A stretch of DNA of 64,000 nt from Devosia sp. A16 (GTDB lineage: Bacteria; Pseudomonadota; Alphaproteobacteria; Rhizobiales; Devosiaceae), in the NCBI RefSeq assembly GCF_001402915.1, contig NZ_CP012945.1, positions 4,751,501-4,815,500 on the forward strand, read 5' to 3'. Under the pieces are notes generated by a model. It did no database searches. It saw only the letters and a program-made list of their open reading frames with translations, and was not told where the DNA came from. This document shows, in pieces, positions 25,665 through 36,581 of the stretch. Made by a program: the position numbers and the translations under genes. Each line of letters opens with the position of its first letter. Positions within the stretch are counted from its first letter, which is position 1.

Positions 25665-26045
25665 TCAGGCGTGTGCCCGGGCCTCGGCCAGCGCCTTGAG
25701 GTCAGCTGGCTTCAGCTGCACGCTTTCGCCACAGCCGCATTCGCCGGTTTGGTTCGGGTTCTTGAAGGTGAAACCGGATTTGAGGATGTCTTCCTCGAAA
25801 TCCATTACCGTGCCGAGCAGGAACAGTGTCGCCTTGGGCTCCACGTAGACGTGGACGCCTTTTTCCTCGATGTGGTCGTCGCCCTGCACCGGCTCGCTGA
25901 CATAGGCGAGCGTGTAGGACTGGCCGGCGCAACCGGCATCCTTGATGCCGACACGCACGCCCACCACCGGCTTCTCGCTGTCCTCGATGATCTCGTTGAT
26001 GCGCTCGACGGCGGCGTCGGTGAGGCTCATGATCTTCAAAGGCAT
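25665..26045 (-). CDS. sufA: HesB/IscA-type iron-sulfur carrier, last gene of the suf operon
   Basis: The 126-residue A-type carrier has the three cysteines that bind a cluster: Cys39 in DAGCAGQ, and Cys103 and Cys105 in GECGCGES. It receives clusters from SufBCD and passes them to apoproteins. The N-terminus MPLKIMSLTDAAVERINEII is standard. It lies 53 bases after the sufT-like gene at the 3' end of the operon. The distinction between SufA and ErpA cannot be made from sequence by eye, but the position supports SufA. Confidence 0.93.
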   Translation of the reverse strand: MPLKIMSLTDAAVERINEIIEDSEKPVVGVRVGIKDAGCAGQSYTLAYVSEPVQGDDHIEEKGVHVYVEPKATLFLLGTVMDFEEDILKSGFTFKNPNQTGECGCGESVQLKPADLKALAEARAHA

Positions 26046-26098
26046 CGGCTCGGGACCTTCATCGTAACAAGACGATATATAGACCTAGTTGGCGGGAT

Positions 26099-26515
26099 TT
26101 ACCACCAGTTCAGCGCCACCTGGGCTTCCTCGCTCATGCGCGAAGCGTCCCACGGCGGATCGTAGACCATGTTGACGGTAACGTCCTGGATGCCCTCGAC
26201 ATTGCGCGCCGCATTCTCCACCCAGCCCGGCATTTCGCCGGCCACCGGGCAGCCCGGGGCGGTCAGCGTCATGTCGATGGTGAGGTTGCGATCGTCGTCG
26301 AGGTCCACCTTGTAGATCAGCCCCAGCTCATAGATATCGACCGGAATCTCCGGGTCGTAGACGGTCTTCAGCGCCCCGATCAGGTCCTTGGTGATCCGCT
26401 CGACATCCTCGGCGGGAATCGCCGCACCGACATTGGGCGTGATGCGCGGGGCGTCGCCGGCATTCGGCTCGGTCGCCTCGACCTCGGGAGCAATCTCGTT
26501 CACTTCGTCAGACAT
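26099..26515 (-). CDS. sufT: SufT-like MIP18/DUF59 protein
   Basis: The 138-residue protein has an acidic N-terminal extension (about 1-40) and a MIP18 (DUF59) domain with TVYDPEIPVDIYELGLIYKV, the single conserved cysteine region TLTAPGCPVAGEMPGWVENA, and VYDPPWDASRMSEEA. Proteins of this family help in Fe-S maturation, and the cysteine in TAPGCPV is the usual functional residue. It sits between sufS (49 bases upstream) and sufA, the normal place in alphaproteobacterial suf operons. Confidence 0.9.
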   Translation of the reverse strand: MSDEVNEIAPEVEATEPNAGDAPRITPNVGAAIPAEDVERITKDLIGALKTVYDPEIPVDIYELGLIYKVDLDDDRNLTIDMTLTAPGCPVAGEMPGWVENAARNVEGIQDVTVNMVYDPPWDASRMSEEAQVALNWW

Positions 26516-26564
26516 TTGTTTTCCTAGCGAAACGGCTTCGCGTCCTTGCGAAACGGCTTAGCGG

Positions 26565-27785
26565 CTACGCGAAAAAGCTTCGCGCCTTTTCGATGCCCTC
26601 GACCAGCGCGTCGATATCATCCTTGCCGGTATATAGGCCGAACGAGGCCCGGCAGGTAGAGGTGACGCCGAACCTTTGCAGAAGCGGCATGGCGCAGTGC
26701 GTACCGGCCCGCACCGCGATGCCGTAGCGATCGAGAATGGTCGAGACGTCGTGAGCGTGAGCGCCCTTCACCTCGAACGAGAAGATGCCGCCCTTGCCCG
26801 GCGCGGTGCCGATCAGCCGCAGCGAATTGATCCGCCCGAGCCGCTCCATCGCGTAACCGGTGAGTTCCGCTTCATGCGCTTGCGCCGCGTCGCGGCCGAT
26901 GCCCTCGACATAGTCGATGGCGGCGCCCAGCCCGATCGCCTGGACGATCGGCGGCGTGCCCGCCTCGAACCGGTGCGGCGGCTCGTTATAGGTGACCGTA
27001 TCGCGGGTGACCGTATCGATCATCTCGCCGCCGCCCTGGTAGGGCTGCATGTCAGCGAGCAGATCGTAGCGGCCATAGAGCACGCCGATGCCGGTGGGGC
27101 CGTAGAGCTTGTGGCCGGTGAAGACATAGAAGTCGACGCCCAGGTCCTGCACGTCGACCTTGAGGTGCACCGCTCCCTGGCTGCCATCGACCAGCACCGG
27201 AACGCCGCGCGCGTGGGCGATCTCGACGATCTGTTTGATCGGCGTCACCGTGCCGAGCACGTTGGACATGTGGGTGATCGCCACCATCTTCGTCTTCGGC
27301 GACAAGGCCGCCTCGAACGCGTCGAGGTCGAAGCTGCCATCGTCCCGCACGTCGACCCATTTCAGCACGGCGTCCTTGCGCTCGCGATGGAAGTGCCAGG
27401 GCACCACGTTGGAGTGATGCTCCATGATCGACAGCACGATCTCGTCACCCTCGCCGATCCGCGGACCGAGGAATGAGGCGGCAACCAGGTTGATCGCCTC
27501 GGTGGCCGAGCGGGTGAAGATGATCTCTTCCGGACGGCTGGCATTTAGGAACCGCCGGGTCGCCTCGCGGCCGCCCTCGTAGGCTTCCGTCGCCCGGTTG
27601 GCGAGCGTGTGGAGGCCGCGATGGACGTTCGCATAGGCATGCCGATGCGCCCAATCCATCCGGTCGAGCACCTGGTTGGGCTTCTGCGCCGAGGCGCCGC
27701 TATCGAGATAGACCAGCCGGTTGCCGTGGATCTTCTCTTCGAGGATCGGGAAATCGGCACGGATCGTGTTCAGGTCGAAGGTCAT
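26565..27785 (-). CDS. sufS: Cysteine desulfurase, SufS type
   Basis: The 406-residue PLP enzyme removes sulfur from cysteine for cluster assembly. Lys226 (VFTGHKLYGPTG) binds PLP and Cys364 (AGTHCAMPLLQRFG) carries the persulfide; both fall at positions expected for the SufS class. It also shows IIFTRSATEAINLVAASF and ITHMSNVLGTVTPIKQIV. It is separated from sufD by 172 bases with a palindromic repeat. No SufE-type activator lies in the operon; the NifU-like scaffold at 61.7 kb may serve. Confidence 0.96.
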   Translation of the reverse strand: MTFDLNTIRADFPILEEKIHGNRLVYLDSGASAQKPNQVLDRMDWAHRHAYANVHRGLHTLANRATEAYEGGREATRRFLNASRPEEIIFTRSATEAINLVAASFLGPRIGEGDEIVLSIMEHHSNVVPWHFHRERKDAVLKWVDVRDDGSFDLDAFEAALSPKTKMVAITHMSNVLGTVTPIKQIVEIAHARGVPVLVDGSQGAVHLKVDVQDLGVDFYVFTGHKLYGPTGIGVLYGRYDLLADMQPYQGGGEMIDTVTRDTVTYNEPPHRFEAGTPPIVQAIGLGAAIDYVEGIGRDAAQAHEAELTGYAMERLGRINSLRLIGTAPGKGGIFSFEVKGAHAHDVSTILDRYGIAVRAGTHCAMPLLQRFGVTSTCRASFGLYTGKDDIDALVEGIEKARSFFA

Positions 27786-27810
27786 ACTGGTTTCCTGTTC
27801 GGAGGGACGA

Positions 27811-27945
27811 AGGCCCCCTCACCCGCCGCTTCGCGGCGACCTCTCCCCCAAGGGAGAGGTGGTGCTCAGGCTCGAACTCGGCCCCCTCGCCACCTCTCCC
27901 TTGGGGGAGAGGTCGGAGCGCGAAGCGCTCCGGGTGAGGAGGCCT
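27811..27945. repeat. 135-base nested palindrome inside the suf operon
   Basis: The outer arms AGGCCCCCTCACCC and GGGTGAGGAGGCCT are perfectly paired. Inside lie two smaller perfect hairpins, ACCTCTCCC-CCAA-GGGAGAGGT (27839-27860) and its mirror with TTGG (27892-27913). The whole can fold into one long stem or two short ones. It sits between sufD and sufS, within the presumed transcript. Confidence 0.9.
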
Positions 27946-27957
27946 TTCTTCTGGCGA

Positions 27958-29166
27958 TCAGCTGCCCGCCAGCCAGCCTTCGATGACCGCGGTCAGCGCC
28001 TCGTTCAGCGCCTCGTCTTCTATCGGATCGATCAGCTCGGCGAGGAATGCCCTGACCAGCATGGTCTCGGCATCGGCTTTCGCGATGCCGCGGCTCATCA
28101 GGTAGAACAGCGAGTCTTCGTCGAGCTGGCCGCAGGTCGAGCCGTGGCCGCAGACCACGTCGTCCGCATAGATCTCGAGCTCGGGCTTGGTGAGGATCTC
28201 GGCTTCGTCCGAGAGCATCAGCCCCTGGCTCATCAGCTTGGCGTCGGTCTTCTGCGCATCGCGCGCCACCACCAGCCTGCCCTGCACCACAGCCTTCGAC
28301 CGCCCACGGGCAATCGACTTGAACAGCGGCTTACTCGAGGTGTGCGGCACGGCGTGCAACGCATCCATGGTGATGTCGGCGTGCTGGCCGTCGGAGACGA
28401 GGTTCAGCCCGGTGATGTCGGCATAGGCGCCGGCGCCTTCGTAACGCGGGAACAACTGCGTCCGGCTCAGCGCCGCACCGGCATTGATGATGAGCGTCCG
28501 GAGCTGCGCGCCTTCGGCGAGGTGATACTCGTTGGAGGCGAAGTGCGTGGCCTTCTTGGCCGCGAGGTTGACCGTGATGTGGGTCACCCGCGCGTTCTTG
28601 CCCAGCGCCAGGTAGGTGGCGTGGTTGCCGAGATGGGCTTGTTCGCTGCCCGAGTAGGTCTCGACGATCACCGCGCTGCTGTCATCGGCGACGAAGATCT
28701 TCGCCGCGCTGGTCGAATGCCCGGCCGCGCCTTCGGTCCGTCGGTCGATCTGGATCACCGGATCGACGGAGCCGTCGAGATCGAGCGTCAGGCACTCCCT
28801 GGTCAATGCCAGGTTGAGACGGGTAACCACATCGTCACGCGTCGTAAGCACGCTGCCGGCAGCCTTGCCGACGATCACGCCGGCCGGGGCGGTGCCGGTC
28901 TCCTGCACGGCGCCATTGGCAATCATCAGCTGATACGCGCCGGGGACGCGCAGCGCTGGAGCGCTCGCCTCCGTCGCGGCAGCCGCCAGTTCGGGGACCG
29001 AGCGCAACAGCTGCTTGAGATCGGTGTAGTGGTAGGACTCGACGCGCCGCGTCGGCAGCCCGGCGCCACCGAGGCGCTCGGCTTCCGCGACCGCACCGGC
29101 GGCCGTCAGCTGGTCGATGAGCTTTTGTTCAGCCGGCCCGAGCCGGACGGGGACATGCATGGTCAT
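27958..29166 (-). CDS. sufD: Fe-S assembly protein SufD
   Basis: The 402-residue protein is a member of the SufB/SufD right-handed beta-helix family. The N-terminal 150 residues are helical and variable (MTMHVPVRLGPAEQKLIDQL). The C-terminal half has the family's helix repeats with AEGAQLRTLIINAGAALSRT and SKPLFKSIARGRSKAVVQGR, and ends with the conserved DDVVCGHGSTCGQLDEDSLF and YLMSRGIAKADAETMLV. It pairs with SufB and the SufC ATPase to build the scaffold. The start MTMHVPV lies six bases after the sufC stop. Confidence 0.95.
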   Translation of the reverse strand: MTMHVPVRLGPAEQKLIDQLTAAGAVAEAERLGGAGLPTRRVESYHYTDLKQLLRSVPELAAAATEASAPALRVPGAYQLMIANGAVQETGTAPAGVIVGKAAGSVLTTRDDVVTRLNLALTRECLTLDLDGSVDPVIQIDRRTEGAAGHSTSAAKIFVADDSSAVIVETYSGSEQAHLGNHATYLALGKNARVTHITVNLAAKKATHFASNEYHLAEGAQLRTLIINAGAALSRTQLFPRYEGAGAYADITGLNLVSDGQHADITMDALHAVPHTSSKPLFKSIARGRSKAVVQGRLVVARDAQKTDAKLMSQGLMLSDEAEILTKPELEIYADDVVCGHGSTCGQLDEDSLFYLMSRGIAKADAETMLVRAFLAELIDPIEDEALNEALTAVIEGWLAGS

Positions 29167-29172
29167 CGGTCC

Positions 29173-29934
29173 TTACGCCGCCGCTTCGTCGAAGCCGGCA
29201 TAGCCCTTGGCTTCCAGTTCCAGCGCCAGTTCCTTGCCGCCGCTCTCGACCACCCGGCCATCGGAGAACACGTGCACCACGTCGGGCACGATATGGTTGA
29301 GCAGCCGCTGGTAGTGGGTGATCACCAGCATCGAGCGATCCGGACCGCGCAGTGCGTTGACGCCCTCGGACACCACCTTGAGCGCGTCGATGTCGAGGCC
29401 GGAATCGGTCTCGTCGAGGATGCACATCTTGGGCTTCAGCAGCGCCATCTGCAGGATCTCGGCGCGCTTCTTCTCGCCGCCCGAGAACCCGACATTCAGC
29501 GCGCGCTTCAGCATGTCGGCATCGATATGCAGCGCCTTGCCGGCTTCCTTGACCGCCTTCATGAAGTCCGGCGTCGACAACTCGCCTTCGCCATTGGCCT
29601 TGCGCTTGGCGTTCAGCGCTGCCTTGAGGAAGGTCATGGTGGCGACGCCTGGGATTTCGATCGGGTACTGGAAGGCGAGGAACAGCCCGGCCGTGGCGCG
29701 CTCCGATGGCTCCATCTCCAGGATGTTGACGCCATCGAGCAGCACTTCGCCGCCGGTGATCTCATAATCTTCCTTGCCGGCCAGCACATAGCTGAGCGTC
29801 GATTTGCCCGAACCGTTGCGCCCCATGATCGCGTGCACTTCGCCCTTGGGGACGATCAGGTTCACGCCTTTGAGGATTTCGCGCTCCTCGATGCGGACGT
29901 GCAGGTCGCGGATTTCGAGCATGGGGGTGGTCAT
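29173..29934 (-). CDS. sufC: Fe-S assembly ATPase SufC
   Basis: The 253-residue ABC ATPase has Walker [17 protein letters not shown], the Q-loop [12 protein letters not shown], signature [14 protein letters not shown], Walker [17 protein letters not shown] and switch histidine in [12 protein letters not shown]. SufC drives the SufBCD complex and is not a transporter. Its start overlaps the last base pairs of the upstream cupin (ATGA), so it should be coupled to it. A later in-frame ATG (MLEIRDLHV) is an alternative start. Confidence 0.97.
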   Translation of the reverse strand: MTTPMLEIRDLHVRIEEREILKGVNLIVPKGEVHAIMGRNGSGKSTLSYVLAGKEDYEITGGEVLLDGVNILEMEPSERATAGLFLAFQYPIEIPGVATMTFLKAALNAKRKANGEGELSTPDFMKAVKEAGKALHIDADMLKRALNVGFSGGEKKRAEILQMALLKPKMCILDETDSGLDIDALKVVSEGVNALRGPDRSMLVITHYQRLLNHIVPDVVHVFSDGRVVESGGKELALELEAKGYAGFDEAAA

Positions 29935-30440
29935 TTTACTTCTCCGATATTCTCGCCGTCCCAGTAATCGAAGCTCGATGCCTCGCGCGGGATGTGCCGA
30001 AGCGACGATTTGTCGGTCGGGTTACCGCTGGTCCGGGAAAAGACGCCAAACTTGTTCGAGTCCGGGTACTCGCACACTTCGGTAGCGGCCATCGTCGAGA
30101 TGCCGAAATACCGAAGCACGCCAGTGCCGGTGTTGATGATCTGATGCGCCGTTGAGCGGTCGCCTGCCGGGGCGCCCAGCACGTCGCCGGCCTTGATGAC
30201 GTGGCTGTCGGCGCCGTAGCGGTAGGTGCCTTCGCCTTCGAGCACGATGAACAGCTCGTCCTCGACATGGTGGTTGTGGAACGGGCAGCTCGACTTGCCT
30301 GACGGCACTTCGTTGTAGCTGATGCCCAGGTTACGCAGCCCCAGCAGCCGACCGAACGAAGCGTCCGACGACTGGTAGTTGGCGCCCTGCGTCCAGCTCT
30401 CAAGAGCGAGTTCCGCGATGTTGAGGAGAGGCTTGCTCAC
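29931..30440 (-). CDS. Cupin protein C of the suf operon (169 aa)
   Basis: This single-domain cupin is third of a row of three between sufB and sufC. The first cupin motif is [20 protein letters not shown], with His, His and Glu as metal ligands; the second is [16 protein letters not shown], with its His. It ends [15 protein letters not shown], sharing YWDGE with its two neighbours. The stop overlaps the sufC start by four bases and its own start overlaps cupin B. The fold resembles the COG3837-type cupins. No catalytic role is known to me. It is the most diverged of the three. Confidence 0.9.
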   Translation of the reverse strand: MSKPLLNIAELALESWTQGANYQSSDASFGRLLGLRNLGISYNEVPSGKSSCPFHNHHVEDELFIVLEGEGTYRYGADSHVIKAGDVLGAPAGDRSTAHQIINTGTGVLRYFGISTMAATEVCEYPDSNKFGVFSRTSGNPTDKSSLRHIPREASSFDYWDGENIGEVK

Positions 30441-30934
30441 TTCTCCCCTCCCGTGTCTTCGCCGTCCCAGTAGCCCATCGGCGTCAGCTTGCCGCCAGCG
30501 CCAAAGGTGGCGTTCTCGCGATGGTGGCCCACGGCGCCGACATCGACACGAATCCGCCCGCTGTCGAGATACTCGACGACATCGGCATTCGTGTTGTTGG
30601 AGAACGCGATGTAACGCAGCTCTTCAGTGCCGGTATTGATGATCTGGTGCCCCTCGGCGCCGGCCGGCGCCGACAGGCAGTCACCCGTCCGGAACGGCAG
30701 GCGGTCGTTGCCGTAGCGGTAGGTGCCCGAACCCGATAACACGAGGAACATCTCGTCGGAGGTGTGGTGGCGGTGGAACGGTGTCGCCGTCTTGCCCGGC
30801 TGCACTATGTGCAGCGCCGCGCCCAGCCCGTAGAGGCCAAGCAGCACGCCGAATTCACCGGTCGCTGCGGCAAATCGCGTACCTTCCGCTCCCTGCTCGA
30901 GCGGCACCTCGTCGAGGTTGAGGATCACTTTCAT
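30437..30934 (-). CDS. Cupin protein B of the suf operon (165 aa)
   Basis: The second of three paralogues. Motif 1 is PFHRHHTSDEMFLVLSGSGT, motif 2 [20 protein letters not shown], and the C-terminus has [16 protein letters not shown]. It shares about half its residues with cupin A across the barrel. All three keep the two His, Glu and later His that hold a metal. Start and stop overlap the neighbours by four bases (ATGA), which indicates a coupled transcript. A role in sensing or binding iron, a thiol or a small organic ligand is conceivable; none is shown by the sequence. Confidence 0.9.
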   Translation of the reverse strand: MKVILNLDEVPLEQGAEGTRFAAATGEFGVLLGLYGLGAALHIVQPGKTATPFHRHHTSDEMFLVLSGSGTYRYGNDRLPFRTGDCLSAPAGAEGHQIINTGTEELRYIAFSNNTNADVVEYLDSGRIRVDVGAVGHHRENATFGAGGKLTPMGYWDGEDTGGEK

Positions 30935-31448
30935 CGGGTGCCCTCCCCGCCCTCGGTGTCTTCGCCGTCCCAGTAGCCGAACGGCGTCAGCTTGCCGGCA
31001 GTGCTGAAGATCGACATCGGCTCGCGATCATTGCCATGGGCGATGTCGACGGCGATCCGCCCGCTGTCGGGATACTCGGTGACGTCGGCTCGGCCGTGAT
31101 TGGCAAAGGCGATGTAGCGCAGCTCGGCGTCGGATGTATTGATGATCTGGTGCGCCTCTCCTCCAGCCGGCGCGCCGATGCAGTCGCCGGCTTTGATCGG
31201 CAACCGCTGTTCGCCGACCCGGTAGGTGCCAGTACCCAAGACGATGAAGAACAGCTCGTCATTGCCGTGGTGCCGATGGTAGGGCCAGGCGGTCTTGCCG
31301 GCCGGCACCACATGCAGCGTCGCGCCGATCTGCTCCGTGCCGATGGCGGCATCGATGTCGTGCAGCCCCACCTCAAAGCGATTGCCCACCTTGAGCCACT
31401 TGAGCTCCAGGTCGGCAACGTTGACGATGTGGTGGGGCGCTTCGGTCA

Positions 31449-31449
<1 letters not shown>
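30931..31449 (-). CDS. Cupin protein A of the suf operon (172 aa)
   Basis: The first of the three paralogues. The start ATG at 31449 overlaps the sufB stop by one base (TGATG). Motif 1 is PYHRHHGNDELFFIVLGTGT, motif 2 APAGGEAHQIINTSDAELRY, and the C-terminus has LTPFGYWDGEDTEGGEGTR. The N-terminal leader (VNVADLELKWLKVGNRFEVG) is different in each paralogue, so each may meet a different partner. No signal peptide or membrane segment exists. It looks intact. Confidence 0.92.
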
Positions 31450-32948
<1,499 letters not shown>

Positions 32949-32958
32949 CGTCTTCTTC

Positions 32959-34110
32959 CTATGCTGCGACACGGCGGGACTTGTGACGCCCCACCACTTC
33001 GCCAAAACCTTTGAGATAAGCCTCGACGTCCTCGATTGAAGAGGACCAGCCGAAGCTCAAACGCATTGCACACTCGCCGAGCTCTGCCGGCACACCCATT
33101 GCGGCCAGCACGTGGCTCGGGCCAACCTTGCCCGATGAGCAGGCGGAGCCCGAGGACACCGCCAGACCGGCAAGGTCCAGCCCCATCATCGCCACCGCAT
33201 TCTTCAGCCCCGGCACGGCGAAGTTCGTCACATTGCCGATCCGGTCCGCCTTCTCGCCGAAGATCACCAGATCCGGGGCGATCAGCCGCATGCCGTCCTC
33301 GGCCGTGCGCACCAGCTCGCTGACATTGGCGCGGTAGAAGCGCTCCGCGAACACTTCCGCTGCCGCACCGAACCCGGCGATTGCCGCCGCCGACTCGGTG
33401 CCACCGCGCCGCCCGCTCTCCTGGCCCCCGCCGGGGATCAGGCGGACCTGGTCGGCGTGGCCCTTCAGCAGCAGCGCGCCGATGCCGGCCGGACCGCCGA
33501 TCTTGTGGCCGCTTACCGCCATCATATCGGGCGCGCGCGCGGCGAATTCGAGCCCCACCTTGCCAAAGCCCTGTACCGCATCGACAAAAAGGTAGTGCGG
33601 GCTCGGGCCCACCAGCACTTCGATGCGATCGACCGGCTGGATCACCCCGGTCTCGTTGTTGACGAGGTGCACAGCCACCAAGAGCCGCATACCCACGAGG
33701 TCAGCGGCCGCCAGCGCCGCGGCGATCTCCGCGACCTTGATCAGTCCATCCGCATCGAGGCCGACCTTCTTGACCGGTAGCCCGGTAGCCTCGGCGGCTT
33801 TCAGCACGGCGGCGTGCTCGCCTTCCGAAACGACGATGGCGTCGACGTTGAACGCCCTGGCGCCACCGACGATCGCCTGGGTGATCGCTTCGGTCGCCGA
33901 GCCGGTGAACACCACCTGTTCGCGCTCCGCGCCCGCAAGCTGCGCCACCTGGGCGCGAGCCTTGTCGATCACCGCGCGCAATGCCCTGCCCTGGGCGTGC
34001 ACGGACGAGGGGTTGCCGACGAGGTCCAGCGCACCGATATGAGCAGCGCGGGCCTCCGGCAGCAGCGGCGCCGACGCATTGTGATCGAGATAGATCGCCT
34101 GTCGCGTCAT
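32959..34110 (-). CDS. Class I cysteine desulfurase (NifS/IscS type), first gene of the suf operon
   Basis: The 383-residue PLP enzyme starts at ATG 34110 ([20 protein letters not shown]). Lys203 ([12 protein letters not shown]) binds PLP. Cys324 in [17 protein letters not shown] lies in the flexible loop of class I desulfurases, distinct from the class II SufS of the same operon. It sits ten bases before sufB. Two desulfurases of different classes in one operon are usual in several alphaproteobacteria. The Irr-type box upstream suggests iron control. Confidence 0.93.
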   Translation of the reverse strand: MTRQAIYLDHNASAPLLPEARAAHIGALDLVGNPSSVHAQGRALRAVIDKARAQVAQLAGAEREQVVFTGSATEAITQAIVGGARAFNVDAIVVSEGEHAAVLKAAEATGLPVKKVGLDADGLIKVAEIAAALAAADLVGMRLLVAVHLVNNETGVIQPVDRIEVLVGPSPHYLFVDAVQGFGKVGLEFAARAPDMMAVSGHKIGGPAGIGALLLKGHADQVRLIPGGGQESGRRGGTESAAAIAGFGAAAEVFAERFYRANVSELVRTAEDGMRLIAPDLVIFGEKADRIGNVTNFAVPGLKNAVAMMGLDLAGLAVSSGSACSSGKVGPSHVLAAMGVPAELGECAMRLSFGWSSSIEDVEAYLKGFGEVVGRHKSRRVAA

Positions 34111-34420
34111 TGCACCGAGGCCTGCCTCATCCGCTTCGAAAGGCCACGCGACGCCGAAGCGCTCGCCCGAGCCTGAAACAATTCTTGAAATCGGGCGCTC
34201 ACTTTCTCTACAAGGAGCGCTCACCAGCAACCGGAAGCGGTTGGAACACCAACTGCCGCCTTCGAAAACCCAGTTTAGAATTATTCGAAACTGGAGTTTT
34301 CGGCCCATGTTTTAGGCAGCGGCGCAGCATTCGTCAAGCCGAGAGACCGGCCCGGGCGCGAGGCATGAGCCCAGCGCATGGAGGTTCGGCAGGACCAGGA
34401 ACGGTCAAGGAAACGACCCT
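34111..34420. other. 310-base divergent control region of the suf operon and the hydrolase
   Basis: No gene is present. It contains the iron-control box at 34270-34294 and AT-richer DNA than its surroundings. A clear -10/-35 pair for the minus strand is not evident to me, but the box lies 160 bases upstream of the iscS-like start, leaving room for a leader. Confidence 0.55.
34270..34294. promoter_or_regulatory. Irr-type ICE box upstream of suf
   Basis: A 25-base palindrome with one mismatch (arms CCAGTTTAGAAT and ATTCGAAACTGG around one base). Its core TTTAGAA-TTA-TTCGAAA matches the rhizobial Irr box TTTAGAA-N3-TTCTAAA except for one base. Irr is a Fur-family regulator that responds to heme/iron status and represses suf genes in related bacteria. 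Confidence 0.75.
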
Positions 34421-35083
34421 ATGCCAGAAGTCATCTTCAACGGACCCGAAGGCCGCCTCGAGGGGCGCTACCAGCAGGGCAAGGATCCGAACGCTCCTAT
34501 TGCGATTGTGCTTCATCCTCACCCGCAGTTCGGCGGCACGATGAACAACCAGATCGTCTACAACCTGTTCTACATGTTCGCCCAGCGCGGCTTCTCGGTG
34601 CTGCGCTTCAACTCGCGCGGCGTCGGCCGCAGCCAGGGGCTGTTCGATCACGGCATCGGTGAGTTGTCGGACGCCGCTGCGGCGCTCGACTGGCTGCAGA
34701 GCCTCAACCGCGAGTCGCGCGGCTGCTGGATCGCCGGCTTCTCGTTCGGCGCCTGGATCGGCATGCAGCTGTTGATGCGTCGCCCCGAGGTCGAGGGTTT
34801 CATCTCCGTGAGCCCGCCGGAGAATCTCTACGACTTCTCGTTCCTCGCCCCCTGCCCGTCCTCGGGCCTGATCATCCATGGCGACAAGGACCGCGTGGCC
34901 CCGCCCCAGTCGGTACAGAAGCTGGTCGACAAGCTGAAGACCCAGAAGGGCATCACCATCGAGCAGCAGCAGGTCGAAGGCGCCAACCACTTCTACGAGG
35001 GCAAGATCGACGAACTCACCGAACGCTGCGCCGACTATCTCGACCGGCGCCGCGCGGAAATCGCGGCGGGCAAGGGGCGCTAG
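34421..35083 (+). CDS. Alpha/beta hydrolase (dienelactone hydrolase-like, 220 aa)
   Basis: The protein starts MPEVIFNGPEGRLEGRYQQG. The nucleophile elbow is GFSFGAW with Ser108. HPHPQFGGTMNN after strand 3 and FNSRGVGRSQG are typical for the COG2945-type hydrolases. An acid near HGDKDRVAP and the final His in GANHFYEGK complete a triad. It acts in the cytoplasm, since no signal peptide is seen. The substrate is unknown. It diverges from the suf operon and shares that control region. Confidence 0.88.
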   Translation: MPEVIFNGPEGRLEGRYQQGKDPNAPIAIVLHPHPQFGGTMNNQIVYNLFYMFAQRGFSVLRFNSRGVGRSQGLFDHGIGELSDAAAALDWLQSLNRESRGCWIAGFSFGAWIGMQLLMRRPEVEGFISVSPPENLYDFSFLAPCPSSGLIIHGDKDRVAPPQSVQKLVDKLKTQKGITIEQQQVEGANHFYEGKIDELTERCADYLDRRRAEIAAGKGR

Positions 35084-35094
35084 CTATACGCCCC

Positions 35095-35155
35095 GGACCT
35101 CCTCCTTCGGAAGGCTCGGGAGGAGGTCCTCATGAGGGTGCAGCTCCCCTCATGA
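35095..35155 (+). promoter_or_regulatory. Two abutting perfect hairpins in the tyrS leader
   Basis: GGACCTCCTCC (35095-35105) pairs with GGAGGAGGTCC (35119-35129). At once TCATGAGGG (35130-35138) pairs with CCCTCATGA (35147-35155). They end 29 bases before the tyrS start. The first hairpin may also stop the hydrolase transcript, although no U-run follows. Confidence 0.6.
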
Positions 35156-35184
35156 CGAGCCGGTCGATTACATAGGGCAAGCCG

Positions 35185-36441
35185 ATGGCCGCCAAGTTCA
35201 AGTCCGATTTCCTGAACGTCCTCGATCAGCGAGGCTTCATCCACCAGATCTCCGATCCGGAGGGCCTCGATGCCCTGGCGGCCAAGCAGCGCATCACCGG
35301 CTATGTCGGCTACGACGCCACGGCGACCAGCATCCATATCGGCAACCTGATCACCGTCACCATGCTCTACTGGCTGCAGGAAACCGGTCACCGGCCGATC
35401 AGCCTGATGGGCGGCGGCACCTCCATGGTGGGCGATCCGAGCTTCCGCGACGATCAGCGGAGCCTGCTCAGCGTCGACAAGATCAAGGCCAATATCGAGA
35501 GCATCAAGAAGGTCTACTCGCGTATTCTGCACTATGGCGACGGCCCGACCGACGCCATCATGGTCGACAATGCCGATTGGCTGCTGAAGCTCAACTATGT
35601 GGAGTTCCTGCGTGATGTCGGCCGCTTCTTTTCGGTCAACCGCATGCTGAGCTTCGACTCGGTGAAGCTCAGGCTCGACCGCGAGCAGTCGTTGAGCTTC
35701 CTCGAGTTCAACTACATGATCATGCAGGGCTACGATTTCACCGAGCTCAACCGGCGCTACGGCACCGTGCTGCAGATGGGCGGCTCCGACCAGTGGGGCA
35801 ACATCATCAATGGCGTGGACCTCAGCCACCGCATGGGCGGCCCGCAGCTCTACGCGCTGACTACCCCGCTGCTGACCAAGGCCTCGGGCGAGAAGATGGG
35901 CAAGTCCGCCTCGGGCGCCGTCTGGCTGAACGGCGAGCTCTTCAGCCCCTATGACTTCTGGCAGTACTTCCGGAACACCGAGGATGCCGACGTCGGCAGG
36001 TTCCTTAAGATCTTCACCCGCCTGCCGCTCGACGAGATCGAAAAGCTCGCAGCGCTGGGCGGTTCGGAGTTGAACGAAGCCAAGAAAGTACTGGCGACGG
36101 AAGTGACCGCCATCGTCCATGGCCGCGAGGCCGCCGAGCAGTCGGCATCGACCGCGGCGGCGACCTTCGAGGCCGGGGCGCTCGACCTGTCGCTGCCGAC
36201 CGCCGAGATCTCGAAGTCGGATCTCAATGCGGGCATCGGCCTGCTGGCCGCGCTGGTCACGGCCGGCCTCGCCGCCTCGAACGGCGAGGCGCGCCGGCAC
36301 ATCCAGTCGGGCGCCGTGCGCGTCAACGACGAGCCGGCGACCGACGACCGCGCCACCCTGGGCACGGCCGCGCTGCTGCCGGAAGGCGTGATCAAGCTCT
36401 CGGTCGGCAAGAAGAAGCACGCGCTGCTGAAGCCCGTTTAG
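35185..36441 (+). CDS. tyrS: Tyrosyl-tRNA synthetase
   Basis: The 418-residue class I synthetase begins [20 protein letters not shown]. The HIGH motif is HIGN in [11 protein letters not shown], the KMSKS loop is [13 protein letters not shown], and the tyrosine pocket includes [13 protein letters not shown]. The C-terminal S4-like RNA-binding domain is visible at about 345-415 ([20 protein letters not shown]). It charges tRNA-Tyr. Length and layout are those of bacterial TyrRS. Confidence 0.97.
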   Translation: MAAKFKSDFLNVLDQRGFIHQISDPEGLDALAAKQRITGYVGYDATATSIHIGNLITVTMLYWLQETGHRPISLMGGGTSMVGDPSFRDDQRSLLSVDKIKANIESIKKVYSRILHYGDGPTDAIMVDNADWLLKLNYVEFLRDVGRFFSVNRMLSFDSVKLRLDREQSLSFLEFNYMIMQGYDFTELNRRYGTVLQMGGSDQWGNIINGVDLSHRMGGPQLYALTTPLLTKASGEKMGKSASGAVWLNGELFSPYDFWQYFRNTEDADVGRFLKIFTRLPLDEIEKLAALGGSELNEAKKVLATEVTAIVHGREAAEQSASTAAATFEAGALDLSLPTAEISKSDLNAGIGLLAALVTAGLAASNGEARRHIQSGAVRVNDEPATDDRATLGTAALLPEGVIKLSVGKKKHALLKPV

Positions 36442-36581
36442 ACGCTATCCAGCCGGACTCCCACCTTACCACCTCCACGGCGTCACCCTTTTCACCGGGG
36501 TGACACCGTGGGGAAATGGTGCTGCAAGCGCCAGCTCCATCAGTGTTCGAGCCGACCCGCCGTAGTCGCCCGACACTCGGT

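Noticed and set aside
27721-29967. A 748-codon open frame on the plus strand across sufS, sufD and sufC
   Set aside because: It is antisense to three well-recognised genes in high-GC DNA, has Arg/His/Gln-biased composition and no family signature.
35095-35155. A T-box riboswitch before tyrS
   Set aside because: No specifier loop, no conserved T-box sequence, and alphaproteobacteria do not use T-boxes at tyrS.
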